Shown here one piece after another: positions 11,726 through 23,102 of a stretch of DNA of 64,000 nt. The translations under genes were made by a program, and so were the position numbers. This DNA is from Arabidopsis thaliana. Lineage: Eukaryota; Streptophyta; Magnoliopsida; Brassicales; Brassicaceae. The notes beneath the pieces were generated by a model that did no database searches, was not told the DNA's origin, and saw only the letters and a list, made by a program, of their open reading frames with translations. The stretch spans positions 11,161,001 to 11,225,000 of the forward strand of contig NC_003075.7 in the NCBI RefSeq assembly GCF_000001735.4, in the 5' to 3' direction. Position 1 is the stretch's first letter. The number at the start of each line of letters is the position of its first letter.

Positions 11726-13318
11726 ATGAGAGAGCTTTTTATGTATCTATTTCTTCTTTTCTTAGTTCTATGTGTCAAATCTGTTTATTCTACTCCGACA
11801 AGAGAACAATTCCAAAATTGCTTGTCCACAAAACAATTCAATTCTACCCTCAAAAACCCTATAAATCTCACCACTCATACACTAGATTCCCGAGTTCACA
11901 CCGACTTTTCCGAGTCTTCATCTCCAAATTCTAGTTTCCTCAACTTGAATTTCACAAGCTTGAAGCCGATTCTCATCGTTAAGCCAAAATCCGAATCCGA
12001 AATAAAACAATCGATTTTATGCAGCAGGAAACTTGGAGTGCAAGTAAGAACAATGAGTGGTGGTCATGACTACGAAGGTCTATCTTACCTCTCACTATCA
12101 CCTTTCATAATCGTCGACCTCGTTAACCTCAGATCAATCAGCATCAACCTCACAGACGAGACCGCTTGGATCCAATCGGGCGCAACACTCGGCGAAGTCT
12201 ACTACAAGATCGCCAAAACCAGCAAGATCCATGCCTTTGCCGCAGGGATATGTCCAAGTGTTGGTGTTGGTGGACATATTAGCGGAGGAGGATTCGGTAC
12301 AATAATGAGGAAATACGGTTTAGCGTCTGATAACGTTGTGGACGCACGTTTGATGGATGTAAATGGGAAAACTCTTGACCGGAAAACGATGGGAGAGGAT
12401 TTGTTTTGGGCGCTTAGAGGCGGTGGAGCTGCGAGTTTTGGCGTTGTCTTGTCGTGGAAGGTTAAGCTTGCTAGGGTTCCTGAAAAGGTAACTTGTTTCA
12501 TAAGTCAACATCCGATGGGACCTAGCATGAACAAGCTTGTTCATAGATGGCAATCCATAGGATCAGAGCTAGACGAAGATTTATTCATCAGAGTCATTAT
12601 TGACAACAGTCTAGAAGGGAATCAAAGAAAAGTGAAATCAACATTTCAAACTCTATTTCTTGGTGGAATCGATAGACTGATTCCTCTGATGAACCAGAAG
12701 TTTCCGGAACTCGGCTTACGATCTCAAGACTGTTCGGAAATGAGCTGGATCGAATCGATAATGTTCTTCAACTGGAGATCAGGACAGCCGTTAGAGATTT
12801 TGCTCAACAGAGACCTAAGATTCGAGGATCAGTATTTCAAAGCAAAGTCAGATTATGTTCAAAAACCCGTTCCTGAAAACGTTTTCGAAGAAGTAACCAA
12901 GAGATTTCTCGAGCAAGATACTCCACTGATGATCTTTGAGCCATTGGGTGGGAAAATCAGCAAGATTTCAGAAACAGAATCTCCATATCCACACAGAAGA
13001 GGTAATCTGTATAATATACAGTACATGGTGAAATGGAAAGTGAATGAAGTCGAGGAGATGAACAAACATGTCAGGTGGATGAGATCGTTACACGATTACA
13101 TGACTCCGTATGTTTCTAAATCGCCGAGAGGAGCTTATTTGAATTACAGAGATCTTGATTTGGGCTCGACCAAAGGGATTAACACGAGTTTCGAAGATGC
13201 AAGGAAATGGGGTGAGACTTATTTCAAAGGTAATTTCAAGAGATTAGGTTTGGTTAAAGGGAAGATTGATCCAACAAATTTCTTCAGGAACGAACAGAGT
13301 ATTCCTCCTCTGTTTTGA
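11726..13318 (+). CDS. CELLOX: Berberine-bridge-enzyme-like cellodextrin oxidase (BBE-like 22)
   Basis: Single-exon gene for a 530-residue secreted flavoprotein. The hydrophobic N-terminus (residues 1-22, ending VYS) is a signal peptide, followed by an FAD-binding PCMH domain and a C-terminal BBE domain ending NFFRNEQSIPPLF. Bicovalent FAD attachment is indicated by His114 in SGGHDYEG and Cys176 in GICPSVGVGGH. Several N-x-S/T sites fit an apoplastic glycoprotein. I recognise it as At4g20860, reported to oxidise the reducing end of cellulose oligomers and so dampen damage-signal activity while making hydrogen peroxide. Substrate specificity cannot be read from the sequence; the BBE family and length are clear. 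The start is the first ATG, directly before the signal peptide. Confidence 0.95.
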   Translation: MRELFMYLFLLFLVLCVKSVYSTPTREQFQNCLSTKQFNSTLKNPINLTTHTLDSRVHTDFSESSSPNSSFLNLNFTSLKPILIVKPKSESEIKQSILCSRKLGVQVRTMSGGHDYEGLSYLSLSPFIIVDLVNLRSISINLTDETAWIQSGATLGEVYYKIAKTSKIHAFAAGICPSVGVGGHISGGGFGTIMRKYGLASDNVVDARLMDVNGKTLDRKTMGEDLFWALRGGGAASFGVVLSWKVKLARVPEKVTCFISQHPMGPSMNKLVHRWQSIGSELDEDLFIRVIIDNSLEGNQRKVKSTFQTLFLGGIDRLIPLMNQKFPELGLRSQDCSEMSWIESIMFFNWRSGQPLEILLNRDLRFEDQYFKAKSDYVQKPVPENVFEEVTKRFLEQDTPLMIFEPLGGKISKISETESPYPHRRGNLYNIQYMVKWKVNEVEEMNKHVRWMRSLHDYMTPYVSKSPRGAYLNYRDLDLGSTKGINTSFEDARKWGETYFKGNFKRLGLVKGKIDPTNFFRNEQSIPPLF

Positions 13319-13619
13319 GTCCTCAATACAAAACCAGATATAAAAGATGTCATTTCATTTTTTCAATTATAATAGATAATGTAACTTTCTGCTACAATTG
13401 TAAAAGTGAGATGTACCCAATACGGTTTAAGCGGACCGAGAATAGTCAATTCAAAGACCAAATTCTGAATGATATTAAACCACTAAAAATATGTTCAAAT
13501 ATGGTGAATAGATCGTATACAGAAGTAGTTAAACAGTCATTGAATCACCTGATGAATTTAGAATACACAATATCAGTGAGTTTTTCGACACTCTGAAAAA
13601 TGGCAAACAGAAATCCGAT
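13319..13619. other. Convergent 3' intergenic region between CELLOX and FAH2
   Basis: Holds the 3' UTRs of two convergent genes. A 93-codon plus-strand ORF overlaps it but shows no recognisable domain and is treated as chance. Confidence 0.6.
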
Positions 13620-14878
13620 TTAGCTCTTCTTCGCAGCGGCTTTAATACCGGGAAGTGTTCCAAAGACTTTGTCCCATAGAGAGGAAGTGATTCCATATCC
13701 TTTGTCCTGAATCCTAAAGTGATGATTCAGGTGGTATTTCTGTAAAATGTATATATCAAACCTCATCAGAAATGCAGAGGAATAAGTTTGAACGCGAAAA
13801 AAGAGGAGATGTCTAGAGATGGTTTTCCTTACCTTAAGATGTTTAAAGGTTGGTTCTTTAGGTTGACCATGGTGTAGATAGTAATGGGTAATATCATACA
13901 TCACATAGCCAAACAATATGCCTCCAAGAATAGCAGGTGCTGTAGCAGGAGTAGCTAGGAGATGGAGAAGCTTCCATAGCTAACAACGGAAAAAGAAGAG
14001 CATCAATAAAAGTTTTCGTATTGAAGTAAAGAATGAATGAAAGAGATTCCATATCTGGATCAAGCATGGATACTTACTGGAACCAAGAGAATAGCTGTTG
14101 CTGTAGGAGGGAAAACAAGACGAAGGCCGTCTTGTGGGTGCTTGTGATGGCATCCATGAAGAAGATAGTGTGCAGTGTTTGCCCTGAAGAAAAAAGGGTT
14201 TGAAATGAAACAGATAAGCTTCGTGATGAAATCGGGTGTTTCTATGTTGCATAATCACAAATACAGAACTAACCAGTAACTCTTGGTTTGGATGTGGAAA
14301 AGGAAGCGATGAAGCGTGTACTCGAGCAGTGTCCACGTGAGTACACCAAAAGCAACTATTAAACCGATCTGGGGAAACGTAAGTCCCTTACTCGCCGATA
14401 TTGAAAGAACGTAGCAAACAACTGGAAGCCAGATTGTTGGGATTGCCCACCAAACCGTGCGAGTCAAAAACTGCTCAAATTTCCCAAAAAAAGGTTTAAG
14501 CCAAACATAGAGGCTTACATATATGAAGATAAATCTTAAAAAGGCAGAGTTGTTATGTTACCTCCCAAAAATCACTTTCGAAAAAACGAGGACCCTCAAC
14601 GCATACAATAGGTTGATGAATCCATTCCTGATATTCTTCGCCAAGATGACCAACCTGACAAGGATATAAGTTTCTTTGTATTAGTAATTTGTTATGCATT
14701 GTATATATCAAAGAATCTACGAAACAGCTTTAAAGATTGACAGAGAATTCTCCATTTGATACTTTGTCTTGTCGATCTAATTTGTTAAAAAAAGGCTATG
14801 CGGAAAAGACGTGACTGAGCGCATCACCTGAAACACAAGTGGCTTATTCAAATCGACTGTGTATCGTTCTGCAACCAT
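13620..14878 (-). CDS. FAH2: Fatty acid 2-hydroxylase (sphingolipid alpha-hydroxylase)
   Basis: ER membrane di-iron enzyme that 2-hydroxylates the N-acyl chain of ceramides. Coding exons are 14828-14878, 14562-14654, 14274-14470, 14078-14183, 13833-13979 and 13620-13739, giving 237 residues, the usual plant FAH length. Histidine clusters typical of the hydroxylase superfamily are visible: HRFLFH, HGCHHKHP, HYYLHH and HLNHHF. Hydrophobic segments lie between them. Unlike yeast Scs7 there is no fused cytochrome b5 domain; plant FAHs use separate b5 proteins. The start MVAERYTVDLN is the conserved family start. An acceptor at about 14907 splices a 5' UTR intron to an upstream exon near 15.7-15.8 kb. 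I recognise it as At4g20870. Confidence 0.95.
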
Positions 14879-14906
14879 CTTTGCCACTTTATGAGACTGA
14901 TTGTTT

Positions 14907-15691
14907 CTGCAAGTAAATCCAAAACCAAAAATCTTAAATGCAGTACTGTTGAGAAACAAACATTGAGAATGAACAATATATCATTAAAGGTGAAACAAAA
15001 TTCACGATAGTGTTAGAAGATTTAAGTTCTAGCTAGCTCATAAAAGAAATTCCAACCAAATTGATCCCAAAACAATAAAAAGATAATCCTACTGTGCTGC
15101 AAAATTCTGCTCATATGAAACAGTACTCATTCAAATACAAATATCAATAGAAAAAAAATGACAACATCTTCATCTGACAAGAACATAAATCTGTTGATCA
15201 TCCAAACTGAAAAATTCAATGTCAATTACTAGGAAATCTATTGCTTTAAAGGCAATCTAAAACTAAAAGACTGCATTTGGCATCTGAGGATTTGGTAAAG
15301 CTCGATTTGCAAAAGAGAACACATCCAAAGAAGAAATCTAATCAAGGGTCAATGATCCAACATAAGGGAGACATTATAAGATTATAACATTCTCAGCATT
15401 ACCTAAAGACAGAGCCAATCAACGAAGAGAACCTTGACAATGTATTAAAGAACAAAACTTTCAGCTATGAATCAAATTAAAACATCAAATCATCAAATCC
15501 CACGAGAGAAAAAGAAACTTAGACGAAGAAAAAAGCCAACATTCTTCGAAATTCACGAAAAAAAATCCCGAACTTTTTGCAGAAAAGATCTATAAATCGG
15601 GGAAGAGATAATGAGAAAAACATAGAATCTGAGAGAAGAAATCGGAAGAATTTGAAGAGAATGAGACTCAGAGATCTGAGGATTATTTTAC
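14907..15691 (-). other. FAH2 5' UTR intron (about 785 bp)
   Basis: On the minus strand a donor (AAG|GTAAAATAATCC) at about 15690-15691 and an acceptor (TTGCAG|AAAC) at 14907-14908 bracket AT-rich sequence upstream of the FAH2 start codon. Leader introns of this size often raise expression in plants. Inferred from splice motifs only. Confidence 0.6.
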
Positions 15692-15713
15692 CTTAGAGGA
15701 GAGAAAACAAACA

Positions 15714-15735
15714 AGCCTCTCTCTCTCTCTCTCTC
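15714..15735. repeat. (CT)n / (GA)n microsatellite in the FAH2 leader exon
   Basis: An uninterrupted CT run on the plus strand reads as GA in the presumed FAH2 5' UTR exon. Such GA/CT tracts are common near plant transcription starts. Confidence 0.8.
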
Positions 15736-15859
15736 TGGGCGTAAGAGACTCGCTTACTCTCTCCAATTGAAGGGAAACAACAAATACAGACACTCTGTCA
15801 CAGAAGAAAGGGTGGGATTTTGCTTCGCTTGAATCCTTCTGATAATGTTCGGCCCACGT

Positions 15860-18388
15860 TTCCTACCTTTTTTTTTTTGTTCTGTTTTAGCCATTAAAAT
15901 ATTATTTGTATAAGGTCATATCTTTTATTTTGTATAAACAATATTTTATTTGCTATTTTTGCAAAACTAAAAATAGTTTTTGTAGAGAAATAAAAATCTC
16001 ATATCTTTTTCTGAATTAAAATAATATTTTATTTACTATTTCTAAAAAGTTGCAAAATTAAAATAGTTTTTTCTAAATGAGAATAAAAAAAATAGTATTT
16101 TCTAAATTTGTGTTGTTTCTAGAGTAACACGCCATGTATATGTAGACAAATATAAATTGTTTTGCTATTAAAAGATGTTTAAATTTTGGAAAACAAAAAT
16201 TACATTTTTTTTCTAATTTTCTAAAAGCCTCTTCAGCATAAATCACAGACACAGATCCGCTTTTTGATTTGGAAATGGAAAATAAAAACAAGAATGTATG
16301 GCTAGCCAACATTGATCAGATGGTTGGTCGGTCCATTGATAATATGAAGTTATCTCTTGTCACTTTCAGAGAATGGTTTTTCTCTTCTCTAGGGAGTATG
16401 GGTCTAATATGACTACTACTATGCGTCTATGCGCCTATGACTATGAGTCTATGAGTAAGGGACTTTTGCTTAAGTATCACCAACCAAAGACTAGATGAAT
16501 AAATTCTGCAGATAATTCTTATTACTCATCTCTCTAGCTGCTATAAGTGAGATCTATACTAAAATTGTATATCTACATATTTGATCTTATAAATAAATAA
16601 GAATCTAACATTCTTTTTCGGAGTAGAGTAATGTTAGAATGTTGGGCTGGTGTTAAAATCTTAGAAAAGAGAGATAGAAATACCTAAGGTGAAGATGTAA
16701 ATGTAATGGGGAGCTAAAAGGAAGTGAAGAACCTTAGCTTAACCAAGGACAAAGTAAATATCAATTTCGACGTGTTTGTTGTGGTAATACCGTAATACTA
16801 ATCCGGATAGATAGATACACAAATGATAAAGTTATGCATAAGTTTTAAATCAATAATAAAACTAACAAAAATAGAATTGTAGATTTACAAAATGGTATAA
16901 TATGAGAAATTTACTAATGAAATTATTGTTTGTTGAAAAAAAAAATTAATAACAAAATTATTGTTTGTAACATTTCTCATTGTTCATAAAGAAAATAATC
17001 AAACATCCATTATAGATAATTAGATTCTGATATCTTAAATTAAAATTGAAGATTTTAATATTTTTCTGAACACATAAAAGGAAAGGGAGATATATATATT
17101 TTATTTAGCTAACAATGAAGTCATAAATAAAAATTCAATAGTACCTTCTTACAATAAAAATGCTTAATACATATGAATGATGTAGATATGGATGTGATGT
17201 GTTGTTTTATTACTTTATATCAACAAATTAATACATATATGGACACGCATCTAGAATAGATATTAGCCCCTTTACATCTGTTGGGAACTATTCATATAAA
17301 AGTAATTAGACATGGCCAAAAACCTTAATGATAGCCATGATATAGCAATGAGGCTTTCCACTATATAAATAATAGTTTTCATTATGCACTTTGAGAGTTT
17401 CAAAATTTCAATTAGGTTGAAATATTAATCATTCTTTCATATACAACATTACTTATTTCAAACACTTTAACAACAAAAAGACTTTGTTTTTGTCTTCTAA
17501 ATAGTCCACAACTAAGATACTTGTCTTAGATTCGATTCCCCATGGAATATGTAGTCTTCTTAACATAAGCTCCAAATTTGTTGTTTAATTTTGTTACATG
17601 CAATCTTTTTAGAATAGTCATGCACTCATGCTAATGCAACTTTGACATAAACGTTTTGTTTTTTTCTTCTAATTAAGATGAACTTGAATATTGAAAAATG
17701 TGATGCATCATTTGCAAACCACCTACAAATGAATACCAATGTTTCTACATCCTCTTTTTAAAAGTTTCTTCAATCGGAATTGGATCCAATTTCGAAAGTT
17801 GATTTAGAATTGTCAAAAAGAAATGCTAAAAGCCGCACGATGACAAATCCGAGACATACGCCATAACAAAACACCAAGATTATCTTGAACGTATCAAATG
17901 TTTTAAGAAGTCAATAACTTCGAATATTTTTGTCTCGAGAACACGACTAGGTAAATTTGGTCATGTCATCATGTGTCTCCGTCAATATCGCGCCACAAAC
18001 AAAAACTATTCCACAAGTTAGTGCTATTTTGGCCGACACAAACGTTATTGCGCTCTCTCTGCCTTTCATTATCAACAATGACCATTTTTAAGAATATATT
18101 ACTCAGTTTTTTTTGGTTCTTCATAACAACAACTTTGACTCTTTGACCATCATAATAACACGATATATATCTCTGTTAACAACAAAACAAATTTACACAG
18201 TTTCATAAGCAAACCAATTGTCTAGCTTCGAACTGCCAACCACCCCCAACAACAACACTCCCGTCACCGTCTCTCTACCGTCAACACCGTCACCGTCAAC
18301 AACTAACGGCGATCCCTAAGGCCCACCACTGCCACGGACTTCCACAAAAAAAAAAGAACCCAAAGTCTGAATCATGTTTTCCTCTGTT
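15860..18388. other. AT-rich intergenic region between FAH2 and ERT2
   Basis: About 2.5 kb of low-complexity AT-rich DNA with no convincing coding frame. A GATTCGATTCCCC motif near 17531 resembles a tRNA B box, but no tRNA fold or A box is visible around it. Confidence 0.6.
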
Positions 18389-19606
18389 TCAGAAACTGGT
18401 TTGAGATTTGCAACAGAAAACTCTGAGAATCAGACACCAAGAGAGTGTCAGACCAATAGCAAAGACTTTCCCACACAGCAATCCAACAAGAACAATCACT
18501 ATCAAACCAATCACTTTCGTTAGATCCTCTTTTGGTCCAGTCTCTTCTTCTTCTTCAACCTCTGTACAACTCTCTAAAAATGGCGGATTCGAACTCAAAT
18601 CATCCCTCTCAGAGATTTCACTCCCGATTCTCTCATCTGAATACAAGCTAGAAACTTCTGTCATAGACCCTTCTTCTTCAGTTTCAAGTTCAACTTCTTC
18701 TTCTTCTTTTTCTTTGTTCTTCATCTTCTTCTTCTTCTTATAACTCCTTAGCTTCTTTGGCACAATCTTCTTCACAATCTTTGATTTCAGCTTCGCGCTT
18801 TTGCTTTTCTCAGTCTTAAACATAACATCTCTTATCGTCTGCATTTCTTTCTTCTCATCCACCACAAGTTTCGCCTTCTCCAATGACGACGAATCCGATT
18901 GAGGAGTGACTCTAATCTCCTCTCTAGGTTCTTCGATGATTTCAAAGTAGACATTGTTTCTTCTGTCATGCGTCGATGTTGATTCTTCTTCTTCTTCTAG
19001 CTTCTCTTTATGTCGCTTCCCTATGAGCTTATCGATCAAAGAATCTATCCGAATCTGCGCGTCGGGACAGAGATTCAAGTACGTGAAGACACGCGCCACC
19101 GCAAGCTCGAGGAAGAGAAGGGCAAAAGCAGAGAGCGTGATCCCCACGGCGAGCTTCTTCGTGCTCAAGGCAAGCACAGCCACCATAAAAACCTTAAACA
19201 CCACCACTATCAAAACACACCCTCCTCCTCCTCCACCGCGATGACCACCGTCGTCTTCATGGATAATCTCCGGAACAGAAGTTTCCTCGATCTTTCTCAC
19301 CAAAGGAGAATCCTCTGTAACCAAAGCTGGATCAAGCTTGGAAGGAAGAGACATACGACGCTGCAAAGACATATGAGGAGGAGGTGGAGACAAAACACGC
19401 GTTTCAGTCTGGGCTTTGTTGTTCTTGTTGTTACGTTTTGAAGATTGTTTTTTGAGACGATCGCGATTCTTAACAAAGAGATCGATTAAAGAAGTTGGGA
19501 AACCAGTTTCAACAACGAGAGATCCACCATGTTTAGGAGATTGTTGAAAGTCTGATACGAATCTAGAGATCCGACTAGATTTAGATTTCTTCCAAGGTAA
19601 AGGCAT
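18389..19606 (-). CDS. ERT2-like ethylene-responsive protein with hydrophobic segments
   Basis: Single-exon frame of 405 residues from the ATG at 19604-19606 (MPLPWKKSKS). The frame extends further upstream only through a non-ATG codon. I recognise it as At4g20880, catalogued as an ethylene-regulated nuclear protein (ERT2). Visible parts in order: a basic N-terminus; a proline run; a Gly-rich linker; two adjacent hydrophobic helices at roughly 130-171 (CVLIVVVFKVFMVAVLAL and LAVGITLSAFALLFLEL); an acidic and Lys-rich middle with KKLRSYKKKKKMKNK; and a C-terminal hydrophobic pair at about 365-397. The Lys clusters could act as nuclear signals, but the hydrophobic segments look membrane-embedded. 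Biochemical function is unknown to me. Codon use and the long open frame support a real gene. Confidence 0.85.
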   Translation of the reverse strand: MPLPWKKSKSSRISRFVSDFQQSPKHGGSLVVETGFPTSLIDLFVKNRDRLKKQSSKRNNKNNKAQTETRVLSPPPPHMSLQRRMSLPSKLDPALVTEDSPLVRKIEETSVPEIIHEDDGGHRGGGGGGCVLIVVVFKVFMVAVLALSTKKLAVGITLSAFALLFLELAVARVFTYLNLCPDAQIRIDSLIDKLIGKRHKEKLEEEEESTSTHDRRNNVYFEIIEEPREEIRVTPQSDSSSLEKAKLVVDEKKEMQTIRDVMFKTEKSKSAKLKSKIVKKIVPKKLRSYKKKKKMKNKEKEEEEVELETEEEGSMTEVSSLYSDERIGSEISERDDLSSNPPFLESCTEVEEEEETGPKEDLTKVIGLIVIVLVGLLCGKVFAIGLTLSWCLILRVFCCKSQTSF

Positions 19607-19669
19607 GTTGAAGGAAAGAAAGAAAAAAGGATTTAGACTTTTAAAATCTTTTTTTTGGTGATAAATCAC

Positions 19670-21057
19670 CTCTCCGAAGAACCCAGAAAAAAGGGTTTGT
19701 CGAAGAGATAGAGAAGAAGATCTGGTTGGAAGATCAAAACCATTAATTAGACATTTTGGAGAGACAAATGCAATAAATGGAGAAGAAACCTCTTCCTGCC
19801 CTCTTTGCGCAGAAAGTGAAATGAGAGAGAGAGAGATATGATGAGGAAACCGCTAAAAAGACATTGCAGGACGACGCGTGCCTTAACCAATTATTTTACT
19901 TCCTTTTTTTTGTTACAAAAAATTTGTTATTTATTTCCATTTTTGTTAAATTTGTACAACTGTACTATGCAGTTTTTAAGATTTTACACTTTCTGCTGTA
20001 CCAAAATATTACCTATGTCCATCTGACCGAAATTATTAAATTAATTCTAATAAAAAAATTCTAATAAAGCTGATCAATTTATTTATTTTAGACTTAAACT
20101 TTACAAAAACTAATTTATTCAGCTTAATTTCCCCAATATGTAAAAACATTAATGACTACAAGTATGGTATAACAGTAGCTTCAAAATCTTAATTCATTTA
20201 TACCGAAGCAAAAGTGAATTTGGTAAACCGGTGAAAAAAACAAACCATTCCGAAACAGATTTAAGATTTTTGTTCAATTATATTTTGTAAGCAAACAAAT
20301 TACATCGAACTAAACTAAACTAAACAACCGAAATATGCATCCATATTATTTGTGAACTAAACATGGTAAACCGGTAATAGCTATTTTAAGATCCTTACAT
20401 TTTTAAAATTTGTCTAAAGATAATTTGAACAATTTCATCTATTGTTAAACCTATCAACGAATTGTGTCTATAGTTAGATGCTAAAAAACCTTCCTGATAG
20501 ATTTTTTTTTGTTTGAACCGTTGATTCATATAATAAACTTAGAAGCAAGACATATAGTAATATTTTTTCACTTGAAAATTGATATTTATGCAACAGATTA
20601 ACTATTCTAAAATCGTCATATTTATGAGTTGTTATTTGCCTGTAAGCCATTTACTTCTAATTTCTATTGTCAGCTTATCTAATTAATTTGGTGATTTGCT
20701 AAATAAGTAAAATTGCCTATTATTGGTGTGAAAAACAACAAAGGAAAATCCACTAATGACGCAAATTCGAATCTTTTGGTCTTTAATTTCAATATCCGAA
20801 GAAAAAAGGATCTAATCAATAATATAAAAAAGCGTAGAAAACAATTTGCCTTTATATAACTTTCACGAGTGATTTTGTAAATATTTTATAATTAATTAAC
20901 AAAAATATCTAAGGAAAGATATTTGTTTTTGATTCGCTGTATAACAGCACATAAAGGAAACCAAATCGAAAAACTATCAGGGTAATATCAAAAACCAATA
21001 GAAGTCTAAGGACGAAAATGCAAATTATTTGAGAAACTAGAGAAAAAAGGAGGTAAA
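19670..21057. other. Divergent intergenic region between ERT2 and TUB9
   Basis: Contains the ERT2 leader and promoter (left) and the upstream region of TUB9 (right). Otherwise AT-rich with no supportable ORF. Confidence 0.6.
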
Positions 21058-21066
21058 CTATATATA
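21058..21066 (+). promoter_or_regulatory. TUB9 TATA box
   Basis: TATATATAG about 150 bases upstream of the TUB9 ATG, at a spacing that allows a normal TATA-directed start and a leader of roughly 120 bases. Confidence 0.6.
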
Positions 21067-21217
21067 GCCGATTACTACTCTCATTTGTTTTTATACCCCT
21101 CAATCATAAACAATAAACAGAGGGAGTCGCCAAATTTTCTCATCATTTTCTCGAGAAAATAGACTAAAAGCGATTCCCGAGAGAAAGAAAGAACAAAAAA
21201 AAAACATCCGAGTGAAA

Positions 21218-22840
21218 ATGAGAGAAATTCTTCATATTCAAGGAGGTCAGTGCGGAAACCAGATCGGAGCTAAGTTCTGGGAAGTTATTTGCGGCGAGCA
21301 CGGTATTGATCAAACCGGTCAGTCATGTGGCGATACAGATCTACAGCTTGAAAGGATCAATGTCTATTTTAACGAAGCTAGCGGAGGCAAATACGTTCCT
21401 CGTGCTGTTCTTATGGATCTGGAGCCTGGAACTATGGATTCTCTCAGATCTGGGCCGTTTGGTCAGATTTTCCGGCCTGATAACTTCGTTTTTGGTCAGT
21501 CTGGTGCTGGGAATAACTGGGCGAAAGGTCATTACACGGAGGGAGCTGAGTTGATTGATTCTGTGCTTGATGTTGTGAGGAAGGAAGCTGAGAACTGTGA
21601 TTGTCTTCAAGGTGAGAGAGATACGCTTTCATTTTCTAGGTTTTCGTTTTCTGAATCTCGTTTGTGTTTTGATTTGTTAGCGTTTCCTGTTCCTGTATGC
21701 ATTCGAATTCAGATCTGCTATTAGAAACTCCTTCATAGATGCTTTGTTTAGCGTTTGATTTCATTCTCTGATTGATGATTCATTTGTGGAGCAGGTTTTC
21801 AAGTTTGTCATTCTTTGGGAGGAGGAACTGGTTCTGGAATGGGAACACTTCTTATTTCTAAGATTAGAGAGGAATATCCAGATCGTATGATGATGACCTT
21901 TTCGGTCTTCCCATCTCCTAAGGTCTCTGATACAGTTGTTGAGCCATACAATGCTACTCTTTCCGTTCACCAGCTCGTTGAGAATGCTGATGAATGTATG
22001 GTTTTGGATAACGAAGCTCTTTACGATATCTGTTTCCGTACCTTGAAGCTTGCTAATCCTACATGTGAGATTTACAAACCATTTATTCTCTTGTTTTCTA
22101 ATATTCATGTGATTGTAGTTTTGAAAATCCTGACATTGTTCTTCTTTCTTATGTGGTGGTGTATCTTAGTTGGTGACCTTAACCATCTCATCTCAGCTAC
22201 AATGAGTGGTGTTACATGCTGTCTTCGGTTCCCTGGTCAACTAAACTCTGACCTTAGAAAACTTGCTGTGAACCTTATTCCTTTCCCACGACTCCACTTC
22301 TTCATGGTTGGTTTTGCACCTTTGACATCAAGAGGATCTCAACAATACAGTGCCTTGAGTGTCCCTGAGCTAACTCAACAGATGTGGGATGCCAAAAACA
22401 TGATGTGTGCAGCTGATCCTCGTCATGGTCGTTACTTGACAGCTTCTGCTGTCTTCCGTGGAAAGATGAGTACCAAAGAGGTTGATGAACAGATGATGAA
22501 CGTCCAGAACAAAAACTCCTCATACTTTGTTGAATGGATTCCAAATAACGTGAAATCAAGCGTCTGCGATATAGCTCCCACTGGTTTGAAAATGGCATCA
22601 ACTTTCATTGGAAACTCAACTTCAATCCAGGAAATGTTCAGGCGTGTGAGTGAACAGTTCACTGCCATGTTCAGGAGAAAGGCTTTCCTTCATTGGTACA
22701 CAGGAGAAGGAATGGACGAGATGGAGTTCACTGAAGCAGAGAGTAACATGAATGATCTTGTTGCAGAGTATCAGCAATATCAAGATGCTACAGTCGGTGA
22801 AGAGGAGTACGAGGAGGACGAAGAAGAAGAAGAAGCCTAA
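21218..22840 (+). CDS. TUB9: Beta-tubulin (beta-9 chain)
   Basis: GTP-binding subunit of the microtubule alpha/beta heterodimer. Exons 21218-21611, 21795-22064 and 22170-22840 encode 444 residues, normal for plant beta-tubulin. Hallmarks: N-terminal MREI followed by [11 protein letters not shown], the GGGTGSGMG tubulin nucleotide-binding signature at the start of exon 2, and an acidic C-terminal tail [12 protein letters not shown]. The true ATG is the second Met-like codon of the open frame; the upstream one is GTG. The intron positions match other plant TUB genes. I recognise it as At4g20890 (TUB9), one of the divergent, pollen-biased isotypes. Isotype naming comes from gene order and memory; beta-tubulin itself is certain. 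Confidence 0.98.
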
Positions 22841-23102
22841 AGAAAAGATGATTGATTATTACTTTTGTAAGGCTGTAAGTTCGTCGCACTCATTTCCTTT
22901 TACCTCTTTTTCTGAATTGGGATTCTCTCTTTTTGTGCTTTGTGTGTTTTGTTATTGAATTTCTTTCCCAAACCTAAGATTTGTTCCAGAGTGTAATCAC
23001 ATTTGCCTATGCTTCTTTGTTTTGTCTATGAAAATATTTCAATGTCAAAAGCCTATACAATTTCTATGATCCAAAAAACTTGATAACCGGTACAAATAGA
23101 TC

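Noticed and set aside
12202-12553. Minus-strand ORFs inside CELLOX
   Set aside because: Shadows of a strongly conserved coding exon.
17525-17545. B-box-like GATTCGATTCCCC
   Set aside because: No A box or cloverleaf around it; likely chance or an unidentifiable relic.
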